54,701 nt of DNA from an uncultured beta proteobacterium. Lineage in GTDB: Bacteria > Pseudomonadota > Gammaproteobacteria > Burkholderiales > Burkholderiaceae_C. Of this stretch, positions 34,651 through 43,524 are shown in pieces. The DNA is taken from assembly GCA_903832285.1 (NCBI GenBank), contig CAILAY010000028.1, positions 1-54,701 of the forward strand. Direction: 5' to 3'. The first letter of the stretch is position 1, and each line of letters starts with the position of its first letter. Both the position numbers and the translations under genes were made by a program. The notes under the pieces are model-generated. The model saw only the letters and a program-made list of their open reading frames with translations. It was not told where the DNA came from and made no database searches.

Positions 34651-35721
34651 ATGATTCCGGAATTCATCGATACCTGGCAGATGGCCGAGCCCGGCAAACT
34701 GCTCAAGACACGCGTCCCGATGCCGCCGCTACAACCCGGTGACGTGGTGGTCAAGATCGCCGGCTGCGGTGTTTGCCACACGGATCTCTCGTACTTCTAC
34801 ATGGGCGTGCCGACGGTGCAAAAGCCGCCGTTGGCGCTCGGACACGAAATCAGCGGCATCGCCGTCGGCGGAGAAGCCAGCATGCTGGGCAAAGAGGTGA
34901 TCATTCCGGCCGTGCTGCCCTGCGGCGAATGTGAGCTCTGCAGGTCGGGCCGCGGCAACCGTTGCCTGGCGCAGAAGATGCCCGGCAATTCAATGGGAAT
35001 CTACGGCGGCTTCTCCAGCCACATCGTGGTTCAGGCCAGATTTCTCTGCGTTGTCGGCGACCATCCTGGCGTGCCCCTGGAACACCTGTCGGTGATCGCC
35101 GACGCGGTGACCACGCCCTACCAGGCCGCGGTGCGCGCCCGCTTGGGCAGCGGTGACCTGGTGGTGGTGGTGGGTGCGGCCGGCGGCGTGGGCAGCTTCA
35201 TGGTCCAGGTGGCCAAGGGCATGGGCTCCAAGCTGATCGTGGGCATCGATGTGAATGCGGACAAGCTGAAGAAGATGGAGAAATTTGGCGCCAATGCCAC
35301 CATCAACCCGCGCGGCATCAGCGCCAAGGAACTGAAGGACCATTTCAAGTCCATCGCCAAGGCCGCCGGCGTCTCTTCCAACACGGGCTGGAAGATCTTC
35401 GAGTGCACGGGAACGAAGGCCGGTCAGGAGACCGCGTTGTCCTTGCTGTCGTTTGTCGGCATGCTGGTGGTTGTGGGCTATGGCACGGAAGAGACCAGCT
35501 ACATGCTTTCCAAACTCATGGCATTCGACGCCGAGATCATTGGCACCTGGGGCTGCACCCCCGACAAATACCCGGCCGTGCTGGAGATGTGTCTGGACGG
35601 GCGCATCGCTCTGGAACCCTTTGTGGAAGTGCGGCCCATGAGCCAGATCGAACAGGTGTTCGACGAGGCGCACCACGGCAGGCTCAATCGCCGCGTCATC
35701 CTCACCCCCGATTTCAATTAA
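34651..35721 (+). CDS. bzdX: BzdX, 6-hydroxycyclohex-1-ene-1-carbonyl-CoA dehydrogenase
   Basis: NAD-dependent zinc alcohol dehydrogenase of 356 residues that oxidises the BzdW product to the 6-oxo compound. Catalytic zinc site Cys39/Cys42-His43 (GCGVCHTD) and GHE; structural zinc site Cys91, Cys94, Cys97, Cys105 (PCGECELCRSGRGNRC); Rossmann motif GAAGGVGSFMVQ. ATG 34651 gives AGGA 6 nt upstream; in-frame starts at 34645 and 34630 fit less well. Confidence 0.93.
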   Translation: MIPEFIDTWQMAEPGKLLKTRVPMPPLQPGDVVVKIAGCGVCHTDLSYFYMGVPTVQKPPLALGHEISGIAVGGEASMLGKEVIIPAVLPCGECELCRSGRGNRCLAQKMPGNSMGIYGGFSSHIVVQARFLCVVGDHPGVPLEHLSVIADAVTTPYQAAVRARLGSGDLVVVVGAAGGVGSFMVQVAKGMGSKLIVGIDVNADKLKKMEKFGANATINPRGISAKELKDHFKSIAKAAGVSSNTGWKIFECTGTKAGQETALSLLSFVGMLVVVGYGTEETSYMLSKLMAFDAEIIGTWGCTPDKYPAVLEMCLDGRIALEPFVEVRPMSQIEQVFDEAHHGRLNRRVILTPDFN

Positions 35722-35740
35722 CCAACCCGAAAGAAATACC

Positions 35741-36871
35741 ATGTCACTCAACTGGCTACGCCGCGACAATGAACTCAAAGACCACGCCCTGCTGGGCGAA
35801 GAGCACTTCGGCACAGAAGCGCCTTCGGTGATCTATGAGAAGCGCCCCATCACCGACCCCCAGGGGGCGGTGGTCGCAGGCCTGTTCTCGTCCTGGATCA
35901 TTCTCAACAATCCGGCGCAGTACAACTCCTACACCACAGAAATGGTGAAGGCGGTGATCGCCGGATTCCAGCGCGCCTCCAGCGATCGGGCGGTGGTTGC
36001 GGTCGTCTTCACAGCGGTCGGCGACAAGGCGTTCTGCACCGGTGGCAATACCGCCGAGTACTCGGCGTATTACTCGAAACGTCCGAATGAATACGGCGAG
36101 TACATGGACCTTTTCAACGCCATGGTGGACGGCATCCTCAATTGCAAGAAGCCGGTCATTTGCCGTGTCAACGGCATGCGAGTCGCAGGCGGACAGGAAA
36201 TCGGCATGGCGACCGACCTGACCGTGACATCCGACATGGCCATCTTCGGTCAGGCCGGTCCCAAGCATGGCAGCGCGCCCGATGGAGGCTCCACCGACTT
36301 TTTGCCCTGGATGCTCAACATGGAAGACGCGATGTACAACTGCGTTTCGTGCGAGACCTGGAGCGCTTACAAGATGAAGGCCAAGAATCTTGTCACCAAG
36401 GTGGTTCCGGTGCTGAAGAAGGACGGCGCCTGGGTGCGTAATCCGATGGTGCGCACCGATGCCTATGTGGATGACGGTGAGCTGGTTTATGGCGAGGCGG
36501 TCGCGCCGGACCAGTTGAAGGCGGCGAAGGAACTGATGGCTCAGTGCACAACCGACTTCAGCAGACTCGACGCCGCGGTGAACGAGTTGATCTGGAAATT
36601 CACCAACCTGTTCCCGCACTGCCTGATCAAATCCATCGACGGAATCCGGGGCAAGAAGAAGTTCTTCTGGGATCAGTTCAAGTTGGCGAACCGCCATTGG
36701 CTTGCGGCCAACATGAACCACGAAGCCTGGCTCGGCTTCAACGCCTTCGATGCCAAGAAGGCCACCGGAAAAGACGTGATCGACTTCATCAAGTACCGTC
36801 AGCTTGTGGCCCAGGGCGCGCTGTTCGACGACAACTTCGCCGAGCAGGTTCTGGCAAAACCCAAAGCCTGA
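35741..36871 (+). CDS. bzdY: BzdY, 6-oxocyclohex-1-ene-1-carbonyl-CoA hydrolase
   Basis: Hydrates and then hydrolytically opens the ring of the oxo-cyclohexene-CoA, giving 3-hydroxypimelyl-CoA. 376 residues, longer than normal crotonases, with the family segments GDKAFCTGGNTAEYSAYYSK and VNGMRVAGGQEIGMATDLTV and the Oah/BzdY-specific HGSAPDGGSTDFLPWML. Sequence and length fit Oah of Thauera and BzdY of Azoarcus. It is 19 nt after bzdX with only a weak AAAGAAA upstream. Confidence 0.95.
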   Translation: MSLNWLRRDNELKDHALLGEEHFGTEAPSVIYEKRPITDPQGAVVAGLFSSWIILNNPAQYNSYTTEMVKAVIAGFQRASSDRAVVAVVFTAVGDKAFCTGGNTAEYSAYYSKRPNEYGEYMDLFNAMVDGILNCKKPVICRVNGMRVAGGQEIGMATDLTVTSDMAIFGQAGPKHGSAPDGGSTDFLPWMLNMEDAMYNCVSCETWSAYKMKAKNLVTKVVPVLKKDGAWVRNPMVRTDAYVDDGELVYGEAVAPDQLKAAKELMAQCTTDFSRLDAAVNELIWKFTNLFPHCLIKSIDGIRGKKKFFWDQFKLANRHWLAANMNHEAWLGFNAFDAKKATGKDVIDFIKYRQLVAQGALFDDNFAEQVLAKPKA

Positions 36872-36875
36872 CACC

Positions 36876-37622
36876 ATGCAACTCAAGGATAGAGTGGCCA
36901 TCGTGACCGGGGCCGGTCAGGGCATCGGTGCCGGCGTGGCCAAGGCCTACGCGCGCGAAGGAGCGCGGGTCGCGGTCGTCGACATGAGCATCGAGTCGGC
37001 CAACCAAGTGGCCGCTGACATCAATGCCGAAGGTGGGCGGGCGATGGCGGTGCTCTGCAATGTGGCCGAGCGCGAGCAGGTCAACGCCATGGTGGCTCAG
37101 GTGACACAGGCCTGGAGCCGCGTGGACATCCTGGTGAACAACGCCGGCATCACACGCACCGCGATGCTGCACAAGATGACTGCGCAGCAGTGGCAGGACG
37201 TGCTGGCGGTACATCTGACGGGCAGCTTCAATTGTCTGCAGGCGGTGGTGGACGGCATGATCGAACGCCGCTATGGCCGCATCATCTACGTCACATCGGC
37301 CGCCGGTGTGCTCGGCACGATCGGCCAGATCAACTACAGCGCCGCCAAGGCCGGCATCCTGGGCATGACCAAGAGCACCGCCAAAGAACTGGCGCGCCAC
37401 AATATCACCGCCAATGCCATCGCGCCGGGCGCTGCCACACCGATGACGGAAACCATCCGCACCGACGAGCGTTTCAGGGAGAAATACCTGGACCGGATTC
37501 CGTTGGGCCGCTGGGCTGAGCCGGAGGAAATCGCTCCCGTGTTTGTCTTCTTCGCCTCCGATGCATCCGCCTATGTCACCGGCCAGGTCCTGGCCGCAGA
37601 CGGCGGCATGACCATTCACTAA
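36876..37622 (+). CDS. bzdZ: BzdZ, short-chain dehydrogenase
   Basis: 248-residue SDR protein: cofactor motif TGAGQGIGAG, NNAG, active-site Ser in VTSAAG and YSAAK. It probably oxidises a hydroxyacyl-CoA in the lower pathway, such as 3-hydroxypimelyl-CoA, as proposed for BzdZ. ATG 36876 lies 4 nt after the bzdY stop; longer in-frame readings run back inside bzdY and are rejected. It is the last gene of the run that is colinear with Azoarcus sp. CIB. Confidence 0.9.
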   Translation: MQLKDRVAIVTGAGQGIGAGVAKAYAREGARVAVVDMSIESANQVAADINAEGGRAMAVLCNVAEREQVNAMVAQVTQAWSRVDILVNNAGITRTAMLHKMTAQQWQDVLAVHLTGSFNCLQAVVDGMIERRYGRIIYVTSAAGVLGTIGQINYSAAKAGILGMTKSTAKELARHNITANAIAPGAATPMTETIRTDERFREKYLDRIPLGRWAEPEEIAPVFVFFASDASAYVTGQVLAADGGMTIH

Positions 37623-37631
37623 GACGCTCCG

Positions 37632-38249
37632 ATGGCGCAGATCTATTCCTTCGACGGCGTGGTCCCTGTCATCGATCCGAGCGCATTTGTGCATCCAAGC
37701 GCGGTGGTGATCGGCGACGTCATCATCGGACCAGGGGTTTACGTGGCTCCCTGCGCTTCACTGCGCGGTGACCTGGGACGCATCTCCATTGGCGCCGGCG
37801 CGAATATCCAGGACACGGTGGTGGTGCACGGTTTTCCCGGCACCGATACTGTGATCGAAGACAACGGACATATCGGACACGGCGCGATCATTCATGCCTG
37901 CGTTTTGCGCCGCAATGTGCTGGTGGGAATGAATGCCGTGGTGATGGATTTTGCCGAGATCGGCGAGTCGTCGATCATCTCCGCATCGGCCTTCGTCGCC
38001 GCAAAAAGCGTGATTCCCCCCAGAAGTCTGGCGCTCGGCGTACCGGCAAAGGTGGTGCGCGTTCTGACGGACGAAGAACTGATCTGGAAGATGCAGGCCA
38101 CGGCCACTTACCAGCAACTCTGTCTTGATTCGCGTCGCTCCATGGTGCCCTGTATTCCACTGACGGCGCCGGAAGCGGGTCGCCGTCGCTGCACCACCAT
38201 CGACGTACTGCCTTTATCCGAATTCAAGCGCCGCATCGGGGCCGAGTAG
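37632..38249 (+). CDS. PaaY-like gamma-class carbonic anhydrase-fold protein
   Basis: 205 residues of left-handed beta-helix hexapeptide repeats (VIGDVIIGPGVYVAPCASLRG onward) with the metal ligands of the gamma-carbonic anhydrase family (His in VVHGF, and HIGHGAIIH). It is closest in layout to PaaY/CaiE, including a C-terminal helical extension. PaaY is a thioesterase that clears dead-end CoA esters in phenylacetate degradation, so a similar salvage role for cyclic CoA esters is a reasonable guess. It starts 9 nt after bzdZ, and its last 36 nt overlap the convergent ligase gene. I see no terminator between them. Confidence 0.85.
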   Translation: MAQIYSFDGVVPVIDPSAFVHPSAVVIGDVIIGPGVYVAPCASLRGDLGRISIGAGANIQDTVVVHGFPGTDTVIEDNGHIGHGAIIHACVLRRNVLVGMNAVVMDFAEIGESSIISASAFVAAKSVIPPRSLALGVPAKVVRVLTDEELIWKMQATATYQQLCLDSRRSMVPCIPLTAPEAGRRRCTTIDVLPLSEFKRRIGAE

Positions 38250-39749
38250 TTCAGGCAGTGTGCCCAACGCCGCCTCGTGCATGGCGGACAAACGCGCCCG
38301 CTGCAGTTTGCCAGTGGCCGTCAAGGGCAAGGTGTCGACCCAGTGCACCCAGCGCGGACGCCAATAAGTATGCAGCGCTGCCATTCCCTCCTTGATCCGC
38401 TGGGCCGCCAACGGCTGTTGCTGCGGCGCTGCCATGACCAGCAATGCCAGTGCCGTGAGTCCGTCGGGCGCAATCACGCCAACACAGGCCAGTTGCACCA
38501 CGCTGTCACCCGCTGCGCTGGCCAGCGCCTGCTCCACCCACAAGGTGCTGACCCAGCGCCCGTTGATCTTGAGCATGTCGTCGATGCGGCCGGCGAATTC
38601 CAGTTCGCCATCCTGATGCCGCAGAAACATATCCCCGGGGCAATACCAGCCGTCGTGAAAACCATCGATTTGCGCCTGCGGTCGCTTCCAATAGCCGAGC
38701 GCGACGGTGCTGCTGTGCAGCCAGATACGCTGCGGCAACGTGGGATCGGCGTCGGGTGCAAAGCGCACTTGCACCTGCGGTGTGGTGCGCGCGCGACCAC
38801 TGTCATCCTGGCTGTAGAGCATCAGGCACAGGGTCTCTGAAGCACCGTAGCCGCTCACGATCGACTGTCCGGTGGCCTCGCGCCAGCCCTTGCGCACGTT
38901 CGCTGGCAGGCTCTCGCCTGCCGATACAAAGTGCCGGATCCCTTGCGCCTTGAGTTGCTGCGCCACGCCACCTTGCAGCATCTTGCTATACAGCGTTGGC
39001 ACGCAAAATAGCAGACTCGGTCGGTGCTGACGCACCATCGTCAGAACGCGCTCGGGGTCCGGCCACTGCCGGTCCAGGATCACCGACGCACCGGCGCGCA
39101 GCCCGGCGAACAGGCTGTTGCCGAGAGCATAGGCAAACATCAATTTGGAACTGGCGTAAAGGCGATCTTCCGGGCTCAGGTTCAAGACGCCGCTGGCAAA
39201 CGAATGCGGTTGCAGCGCCACGCGCTGCGCGTGGACCACAGCTTTGGGCGCGCCGGTCGTCCCAGAGGTGCCAATCCATAGCGCCGGCGCCTCCTCGTCT
39301 TGCAATGCCGGCGCGATCGCGTGCGAGCGGCGCAACTCGCACAGCCACGCGGAATCGCGGGCGCCGCCGACCACCAGCGTGGGCGACATCGGCATGCGAT
39401 CGATCAGTTGCCCGAGCGACAACGCCGCGTCGGCTTCGCACCAGACGAAACTGGCTTCGCTATCGGCCAGGATCGGGGCCAGTTCGGTCGGCGCGAGGCG
39501 GTGGTTGACACCCACGGCCACACCGCCGGCCCAGATCGCGCCCAGATAGGCCACCACCCAATCGATGCTGTCCGGTGCGATGATGATCACCCGGTCCCCC
39601 TGGCGCAGTCCCATGCCCTTCCAGGCGCCAGCCGCCTCGCCCACGCACTGACGCAGCGCGCCATAGCTCATGCGCTCGTCGCCACACTCCAGCGCCACGG
39701 CGTTGGACGCACCGTCTTGCAACAGGGTCTGGGCGGCGTTCATGACCAT
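38214..39749 (-). CDS. Aryl-CoA ligase, probably for benzoate or hydroxybenzoate
   Basis: 511 residues of the ANL superfamily with P-loop IGTSGTTGAPKAVVH, GYGASET, the hinge FAGRIDDMLK and catalytic Lys in TATGKLQR. It is of the benzoate-CoA ligase type but divergent from BclA at 21545. It is the last gene of the transporter operon, 14 nt after dctP, and lies opposite to bzd rather than in line as bzdA does in Azoarcus. With hcr genes nearby, 4-hydroxybenzoate (or another substituted benzoate) is my favoured substrate. The start is ambiguous among GTG 39752, ATG 39749 and ATG 39743; AGGTG upstream favours the first two. Confidence 0.85.
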   Translation of the reverse strand: MVMNAAQTLLQDGASNAVALECGDERMSYGALRQCVGEAAGAWKGMGLRQGDRVIIIAPDSIDWVVAYLGAIWAGGVAVGVNHRLAPTELAPILADSEASFVWCEADAALSLGQLIDRMPMSPTLVVGGARDSAWLCELRRSHAIAPALQDEEAPALWIGTSGTTGAPKAVVHAQRVALQPHSFASGVLNLSPEDRLYASSKLMFAYALGNSLFAGLRAGASVILDRQWPDPERVLTMVRQHRPSLLFCVPTLYSKMLQGGVAQQLKAQGIRHFVSAGESLPANVRKGWREATGQSIVSGYGASETLCLMLYSQDDSGRARTTPQVQVRFAPDADPTLPQRIWLHSSTVALGYWKRPQAQIDGFHDGWYCPGDMFLRHQDGELEFAGRIDDMLKINGRWVSTLWVEQALASAAGDSVVQLACVGVIAPDGLTALALLVMAAPQQQPLAAQRIKEGMAALHTYWRPRWVHWVDTLPLTATGKLQRARLSAMHEAALGTLPELLGPDAALEFG

Positions 39750-39766
39750 CACACTTCACACCTGGA

Positions 39767-40804
39767 CTATTTGTCGTATTGGCCCAGCAGTGCCTTCGCA
39801 GTCTCCAGCAACTGTTTGCTGTCGATGCCCTTCGCGGCGACATCTTTCAACCAGTCCTGCGTCACGATGTCCGTCGCCTTCACCCAGCGCTGGTATTCCT
39901 CTGCGGACAGTACGTTGACGGTATTGCCGCGGTCAGTTGCAGACTTGCGTCCTGGTGCGATGGTGCTGTCCCAGACTTTGCCGGCCCACGCAGAAGCTTC
40001 CGCACCGCTGTTGGCGTCGATCACCTTTTTCAGATCCGCTGGCAGGCTGTTGTATTTCGCCTCGTTCATGGCGACCACGAAGATGGTGTTGGACATCTTG
40101 CGCTGGCCCGGTCCGGTCTCGGCGTGGAATTTGGTCACTTCATTCACCTTGATGCCGGGAACCACCTCCCAGGGCAGGGACGCGCCGTCGACCACTCCTT
40201 TGGAAATCGCTTCCTGCACCTGCGGCGCTGGCATCTGGATCGGAGTGGCCCCCAACGCCGACAGCATACGCGTCCCCAGGCGCGTGGGGGCCCGTACCTT
40301 GAGTCCCTTGAGGTCTTCCAGCGTCTTCACCTGCTTGCTGGCAAAGTGCAGTTCTGCACCGTCGTGCACATGAGCCATCAGGATCCGCGTGCCCTTGAAT
40401 TCGTCCAGAGAGTACTGTTGCAGGTACTCCCAGAAGGCCCGGCTACCGCCTTCTGCGCTTTTGATCATGAAGGGAAGTTCGAATACTTCCGATTTCATGA
40501 AACGTCCCGCCTGGTAGGTGGGAACCGTCCAGACGATGTCTGCAATGCCGTCTTTGGCCTGGTCGAACAACTGCGGTGGCGTGCCCCCCAATTGCATGGC
40601 AGGGTAGATCTGGCACTTGATCCGGTTGGCAGATTCTTTGGCGATCTTTTCACACCACGGACCCAGCAGCATTTTTTGCGAGGTCGCATTCGGTGCCAGA
40701 AAATGATGCACCTTGAGCGTGACTTCCTGCGCCCAGGGGGCGTCTGCGCCCAGAGCCATCAAAGTGCCTAACAGCAGGGGTGCGAGTGTCTTTCGTAGTT
40801 GCAT
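39767..40804 (-). CDS. dctP: TRAP transporter substrate-binding protein DctP-type
   Basis: 345 residues with a Sec signal peptide (about 1-25, cleavage near WA-QE) and the DctP fold (KVHHFLAPNATSQKML at the start of the mature chain; APTRLGTRMLSALGATPIQMPAPQVQEAISKGVVDGA in the middle, including the Arg that usually contacts a substrate carboxylate). It binds an organic acid in the periplasm for DctQM. GAGGAG precedes ATG 40804. It lies 43 nt after dctM. Confidence 0.93.
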   Translation of the reverse strand: MQLRKTLAPLLLGTLMALGADAPWAQEVTLKVHHFLAPNATSQKMLLGPWCEKIAKESANRIKCQIYPAMQLGGTPPQLFDQAKDGIADIVWTVPTYQAGRFMKSEVFELPFMIKSAEGGSRAFWEYLQQYSLDEFKGTRILMAHVHDGAELHFASKQVKTLEDLKGLKVRAPTRLGTRMLSALGATPIQMPAPQVQEAISKGVVDGASLPWEVVPGIKVNEVTKFHAETGPGQRKMSNTIFVVAMNEAKYNSLPADLKKVIDANSGAEASAWAGKVWDSTIAPGRKSATDRGNTVNVLSAEEYQRWVKATDIVTQDWLKDVAAKGIDSKQLLETAKALLGQYDK

Positions 40805-40847
40805 TTGGAATCTCCTCGGTTGGGTTGTGGAACAGCGTGAACTCTTG

Positions 40848-42179
40848 TCAGGCGCCGAAGGTGTGCACCAGATAAAGCGAGATGATCGGGAAAAACACCA
40901 GCAAGCCGATGCGCATGAAATCCGAAATCAGAAACGGTATGACGCCCTTGAAGGTTTCCATCAGCGGCACGTCCACCGCCAGCCGATTGATGACGTAGAC
41001 GTTCATGCCGACCGGGGGATGCACCAGCCCGATCTCCACGACCATCAGGGCCAGAATGCCAAACCAGATCGATTTGTCGACCTGGGTCAAGCCGAAAAAA
41101 TCCAGCCCCATGATCATGGGGTAGAAAATCGGAATGGTCAGCAGGATCATGGCCAGCGCATCCATGACACAGCCGAGCAGGATATAGATGAGCAAGATTA
41201 GGCCCATCACCAGCAGTGGCGACAAGCCGCTGTCCTTCACCCATTGCGCCAATTCAACCGGCATTTGCGATATGGCCAACGCCGAGTTCATCATGTCGGC
41301 ACCCATCAGAACGAGGTAAATCATGGCCGTTGCGGTGGCGGTTCCGAGCAGACATTTGCGCAGCTGTTCCATCCCCATGTTGCCCGACAGCAGCGCCAGA
41401 ATGCCACAGCATGCGGCGCCGATGGACGCGGCTTCGGTCGGATTGGCCCAACCGCCATAGATGCCGAAAATGACGATGACGAAGACCAGGAGAATCGGCA
41501 ACACTTCGATCAGGCAGCGCACGCGCTGTGGCCACGGGACACGCGGTCCCGCCGGTCCGGCGGCCGGATTCAGGGTGACGACGATTTGTATCACCAGCAT
41601 GTAGCCCAGCATCGCGATGATGCCCGGCAGGATGGCCGCCATGAACAGTTTGCCGATCGACTCCTGCGTCAGGATGGCATAGATCACCAACGGCACGGAC
41701 GGCGGGATCATGATGCCCAGCGTGCCGCCCGCAGCCAGCGCACCGGTGGCCAGCGAACCGGCATAGCCATAGCGCCGCAATTCGGGCAGCGCGACCTGTC
41801 CCATGGTGGCGGCAGTCGCCAATGATGAGCCACAGATCGCGCCGAAACCGGCGCAGGCGCCGATGGCTGCCATGGCAATACCTCCCTTGCGGTGTCCGAT
41901 GTAGGCGCTGACGAAGCGAAACAGGGAACGACTCAAGCCCCCGTGCGTGGCAAACTGGCCCATCAGCAGGAACAGCGGAATCACCACCAGGTCGTAGTTG
42001 GAAAGTCGGGCATAGGCCAGATTCTTGAGCGAGTTCAGCAATGCCGAGGGGTCGCCGCCAGTGAGGTAGCAATAGCCCCCGCCACCCGCCAGGAACATGG
42101 CGATGCCGATGGGCACGCGCAGCACCAGCAGTGTCAGCAGGACACCGAAAATGACGAACCCAAGCTGAGTTCCACTCAT
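40848..42179 (-). CDS. dctM: TRAP transporter large permease DctM-type
   Basis: 443-residue integral membrane protein with about twelve helices and DctM motifs (AVPIGIAMFL-like LRVPIGIAMFLAGG near the N-terminus; GHRKGGIAMAAIGACAGFGAICGSS). It couples sodium influx to uptake of the acid delivered by DctP. ATG 42179 overlaps the dctQ stop by 4 nt; a longer reading upstream runs inside dctQ and is rejected. Confidence 0.93.
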   Translation of the reverse strand: MSGTQLGFVIFGVLLTLLVLRVPIGIAMFLAGGGGYCYLTGGDPSALLNSLKNLAYARLSNYDLVVIPLFLLMGQFATHGGLSRSLFRFVSAYIGHRKGGIAMAAIGACAGFGAICGSSLATAATMGQVALPELRRYGYAGSLATGALAAGGTLGIMIPPSVPLVIYAILTQESIGKLFMAAILPGIIAMLGYMLVIQIVVTLNPAAGPAGPRVPWPQRVRCLIEVLPILLVFVIVIFGIYGGWANPTEAASIGAACCGILALLSGNMGMEQLRKCLLGTATATAMIYLVLMGADMMNSALAISQMPVELAQWVKDSGLSPLLVMGLILLIYILLGCVMDALAMILLTIPIFYPMIMGLDFFGLTQVDKSIWFGILALMVVEIGLVHPPVGMNVYVINRLAVDVPLMETFKGVIPFLISDFMRIGLLVFFPIISLYLVHTFGA

Positions 42180-42718
42180 GACTTCGGCCCGCCCCGGAAC
42201 CAGGGGACAAAGCACGTATAAAAACCGGCCAGTGCCAACAGCACAAAGCTGGGCACCATCAGCGCCTGCGCCACCCACACCGGCATTTCAAGGACCGCAG
42301 ACAGCTCGCCCGCTTCTTTCAGGCTGAGAGCGCCGACCGCCGTGCGCCACGCCAGCAGGGCGCCGATCAGACCCACCAGCAACGAGCCCGCGGAATCCAG
42401 AAAGAGACGTCTGCTGCTGCTCATATGGGATGTGAAGAAGTCGACTTTCACGTCGCCATGTGTCAAATGGCAATAGGCGAAAAAGGTGGCGGATGCAAAC
42501 GCCGCCGACATCTGCAACACCTCCACATCACCAGGAACCGGTGCATTGAACAGTTTTCTGCCCACGATGGAGCACACCGACATGACGACGAGTGCGATGA
42601 AGACCAGACCTCCAACAAATGCGAACCCTCTGGCCAGTGCGTGCAGCAGCAACCCATACGGACCCGGCAGGTCCGCTGCGCTAGGGTCGCTCGCGACGGA
42701 AATCTTCTGGCTTTGCAT
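42176..42718 (-). CDS. dctQ: TRAP transporter small permease DctQ-type
   Basis: 180 residues with four hydrophobic helices and the DctQ signature (VCSIVGRKLFNAPVPGDVEVLQMSAAFASATFFAYCHLTHGDVKVDF). ATG 42718 has GAGGTGG about 6 nt upstream; the GTG 9 codons earlier lacks one. It starts 47 nt after livF2, so the TRAP genes continue the ABC transporter operon. Confidence 0.9.
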   Translation of the reverse strand: MQSQKISVASDPSAADLPGPYGLLLHALARGFAFVGGLVFIALVVMSVCSIVGRKLFNAPVPGDVEVLQMSAAFASATFFAYCHLTHGDVKVDFFTSHMSSSRRLFLDSAGSLLVGLIGALLAWRTAVGALSLKEAGELSAVLEMPVWVAQALMVPSFVLLALAGFYTCFVPWFRGGPKS

Positions 42719-42765
42719 GACTGCCACCTCGTGTCGTTGGTTCACATCAGGGCCGAACTTTTCCT

Positions 42766-43524
42766 TTATGCCGGCAACGCCTGTGCACCATTCGCCTTGC
42801 GCCCGGCGAGTCCAAGATAGGTTTCGATAATGCGTGGATCATTTGCCAGCTCACTTGACTTTCCGCTCAGCACAAAGCTGCCCATTTCCATTACATAGGC
42901 CCGATCTGACATGGCCAGCGCGGCGCGCGCGTTTTGCTCCACCAGCAATATGGAGACGCCGCGCGTGCGCAGTGAAACCACCACTTGCAGCACTTCCCGC
43001 ACGATTGACGGCGCCAGACCAAGGGAAGGTTCGTCCAGCATCAACAGCCTGGGTTTGGCCATGAGCGCGCGGCCTATGGCCAGCATCTGCCGTTCACCAC
43101 CCGACAGGGTCGCTGCCATCTGGTTGCGACGCTCGTGCAGGCGCGGAAAGATGGCGAAGACTTCATCGCGGCAGACGGCCTGATCCCGCTGACCGCGACG
43201 CCATCGCACAAAGCCACCGAGCAACAGGTTGTCCTCCACCGACAGGTCCCCAAACAACTCGCGTCTTTCGGTCACGAGACCGACACCCGCAGTCACCATG
43301 GCATGCACGCTCGGGCGTCGCATGACGCTGCCGTCCAGCCAGACTTCTCCAGCGCCCGGCAGCAGACCCATGGCGGCCGACAACAGAGTCGATTTGCCGG
43401 CTCCATTGGGTCCGATGACCGTCACGATTTCTCCCGCCTGGATGCTCAGACTGACTTGATGCACCGCCTCGACGACACCGTAGCTCACGCTCAGGCGCTT
43501 GATTTCCAGGATCGGTGGAGTCAT
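42766..43524 (-). CDS. Branched-chain-type ABC transporter ATPase LivF, second system
   Basis: 252-residue ATPase: Walker A GPNGAGKST, signature LSGGERQM, Walker B LLMLDEPSLGL, and the LivF ILLVEQNARAAL segment. ATG 43524 overlaps the stop of the fused permease-ATPase gene by 4 nt. Unlike the LivF at 16193 it keeps the standard VEQN. It is part of an importer whose substrate is unknown; the operon context (aryl-CoA ligase, TRAP genes, hcr nearby) suggests an aromatic acid. Confidence 0.93.
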   Translation of the reverse strand: MTPPILEIKRLSVSYGVVEAVHQVSLSIQAGEIVTVIGPNGAGKSTLLSAAMGLLPGAGEVWLDGSVMRRPSVHAMVTAGVGLVTERRELFGDLSVEDNLLLGGFVRWRRGQRDQAVCRDEVFAIFPRLHERRNQMAATLSGGERQMLAIGRALMAKPRLLMLDEPSLGLAPSIVREVLQVVVSLRTRGVSILLVEQNARAALAMSDRAYVMEMGSFVLSGKSSELANDPRIIETYLGLAGRKANGAQALPA

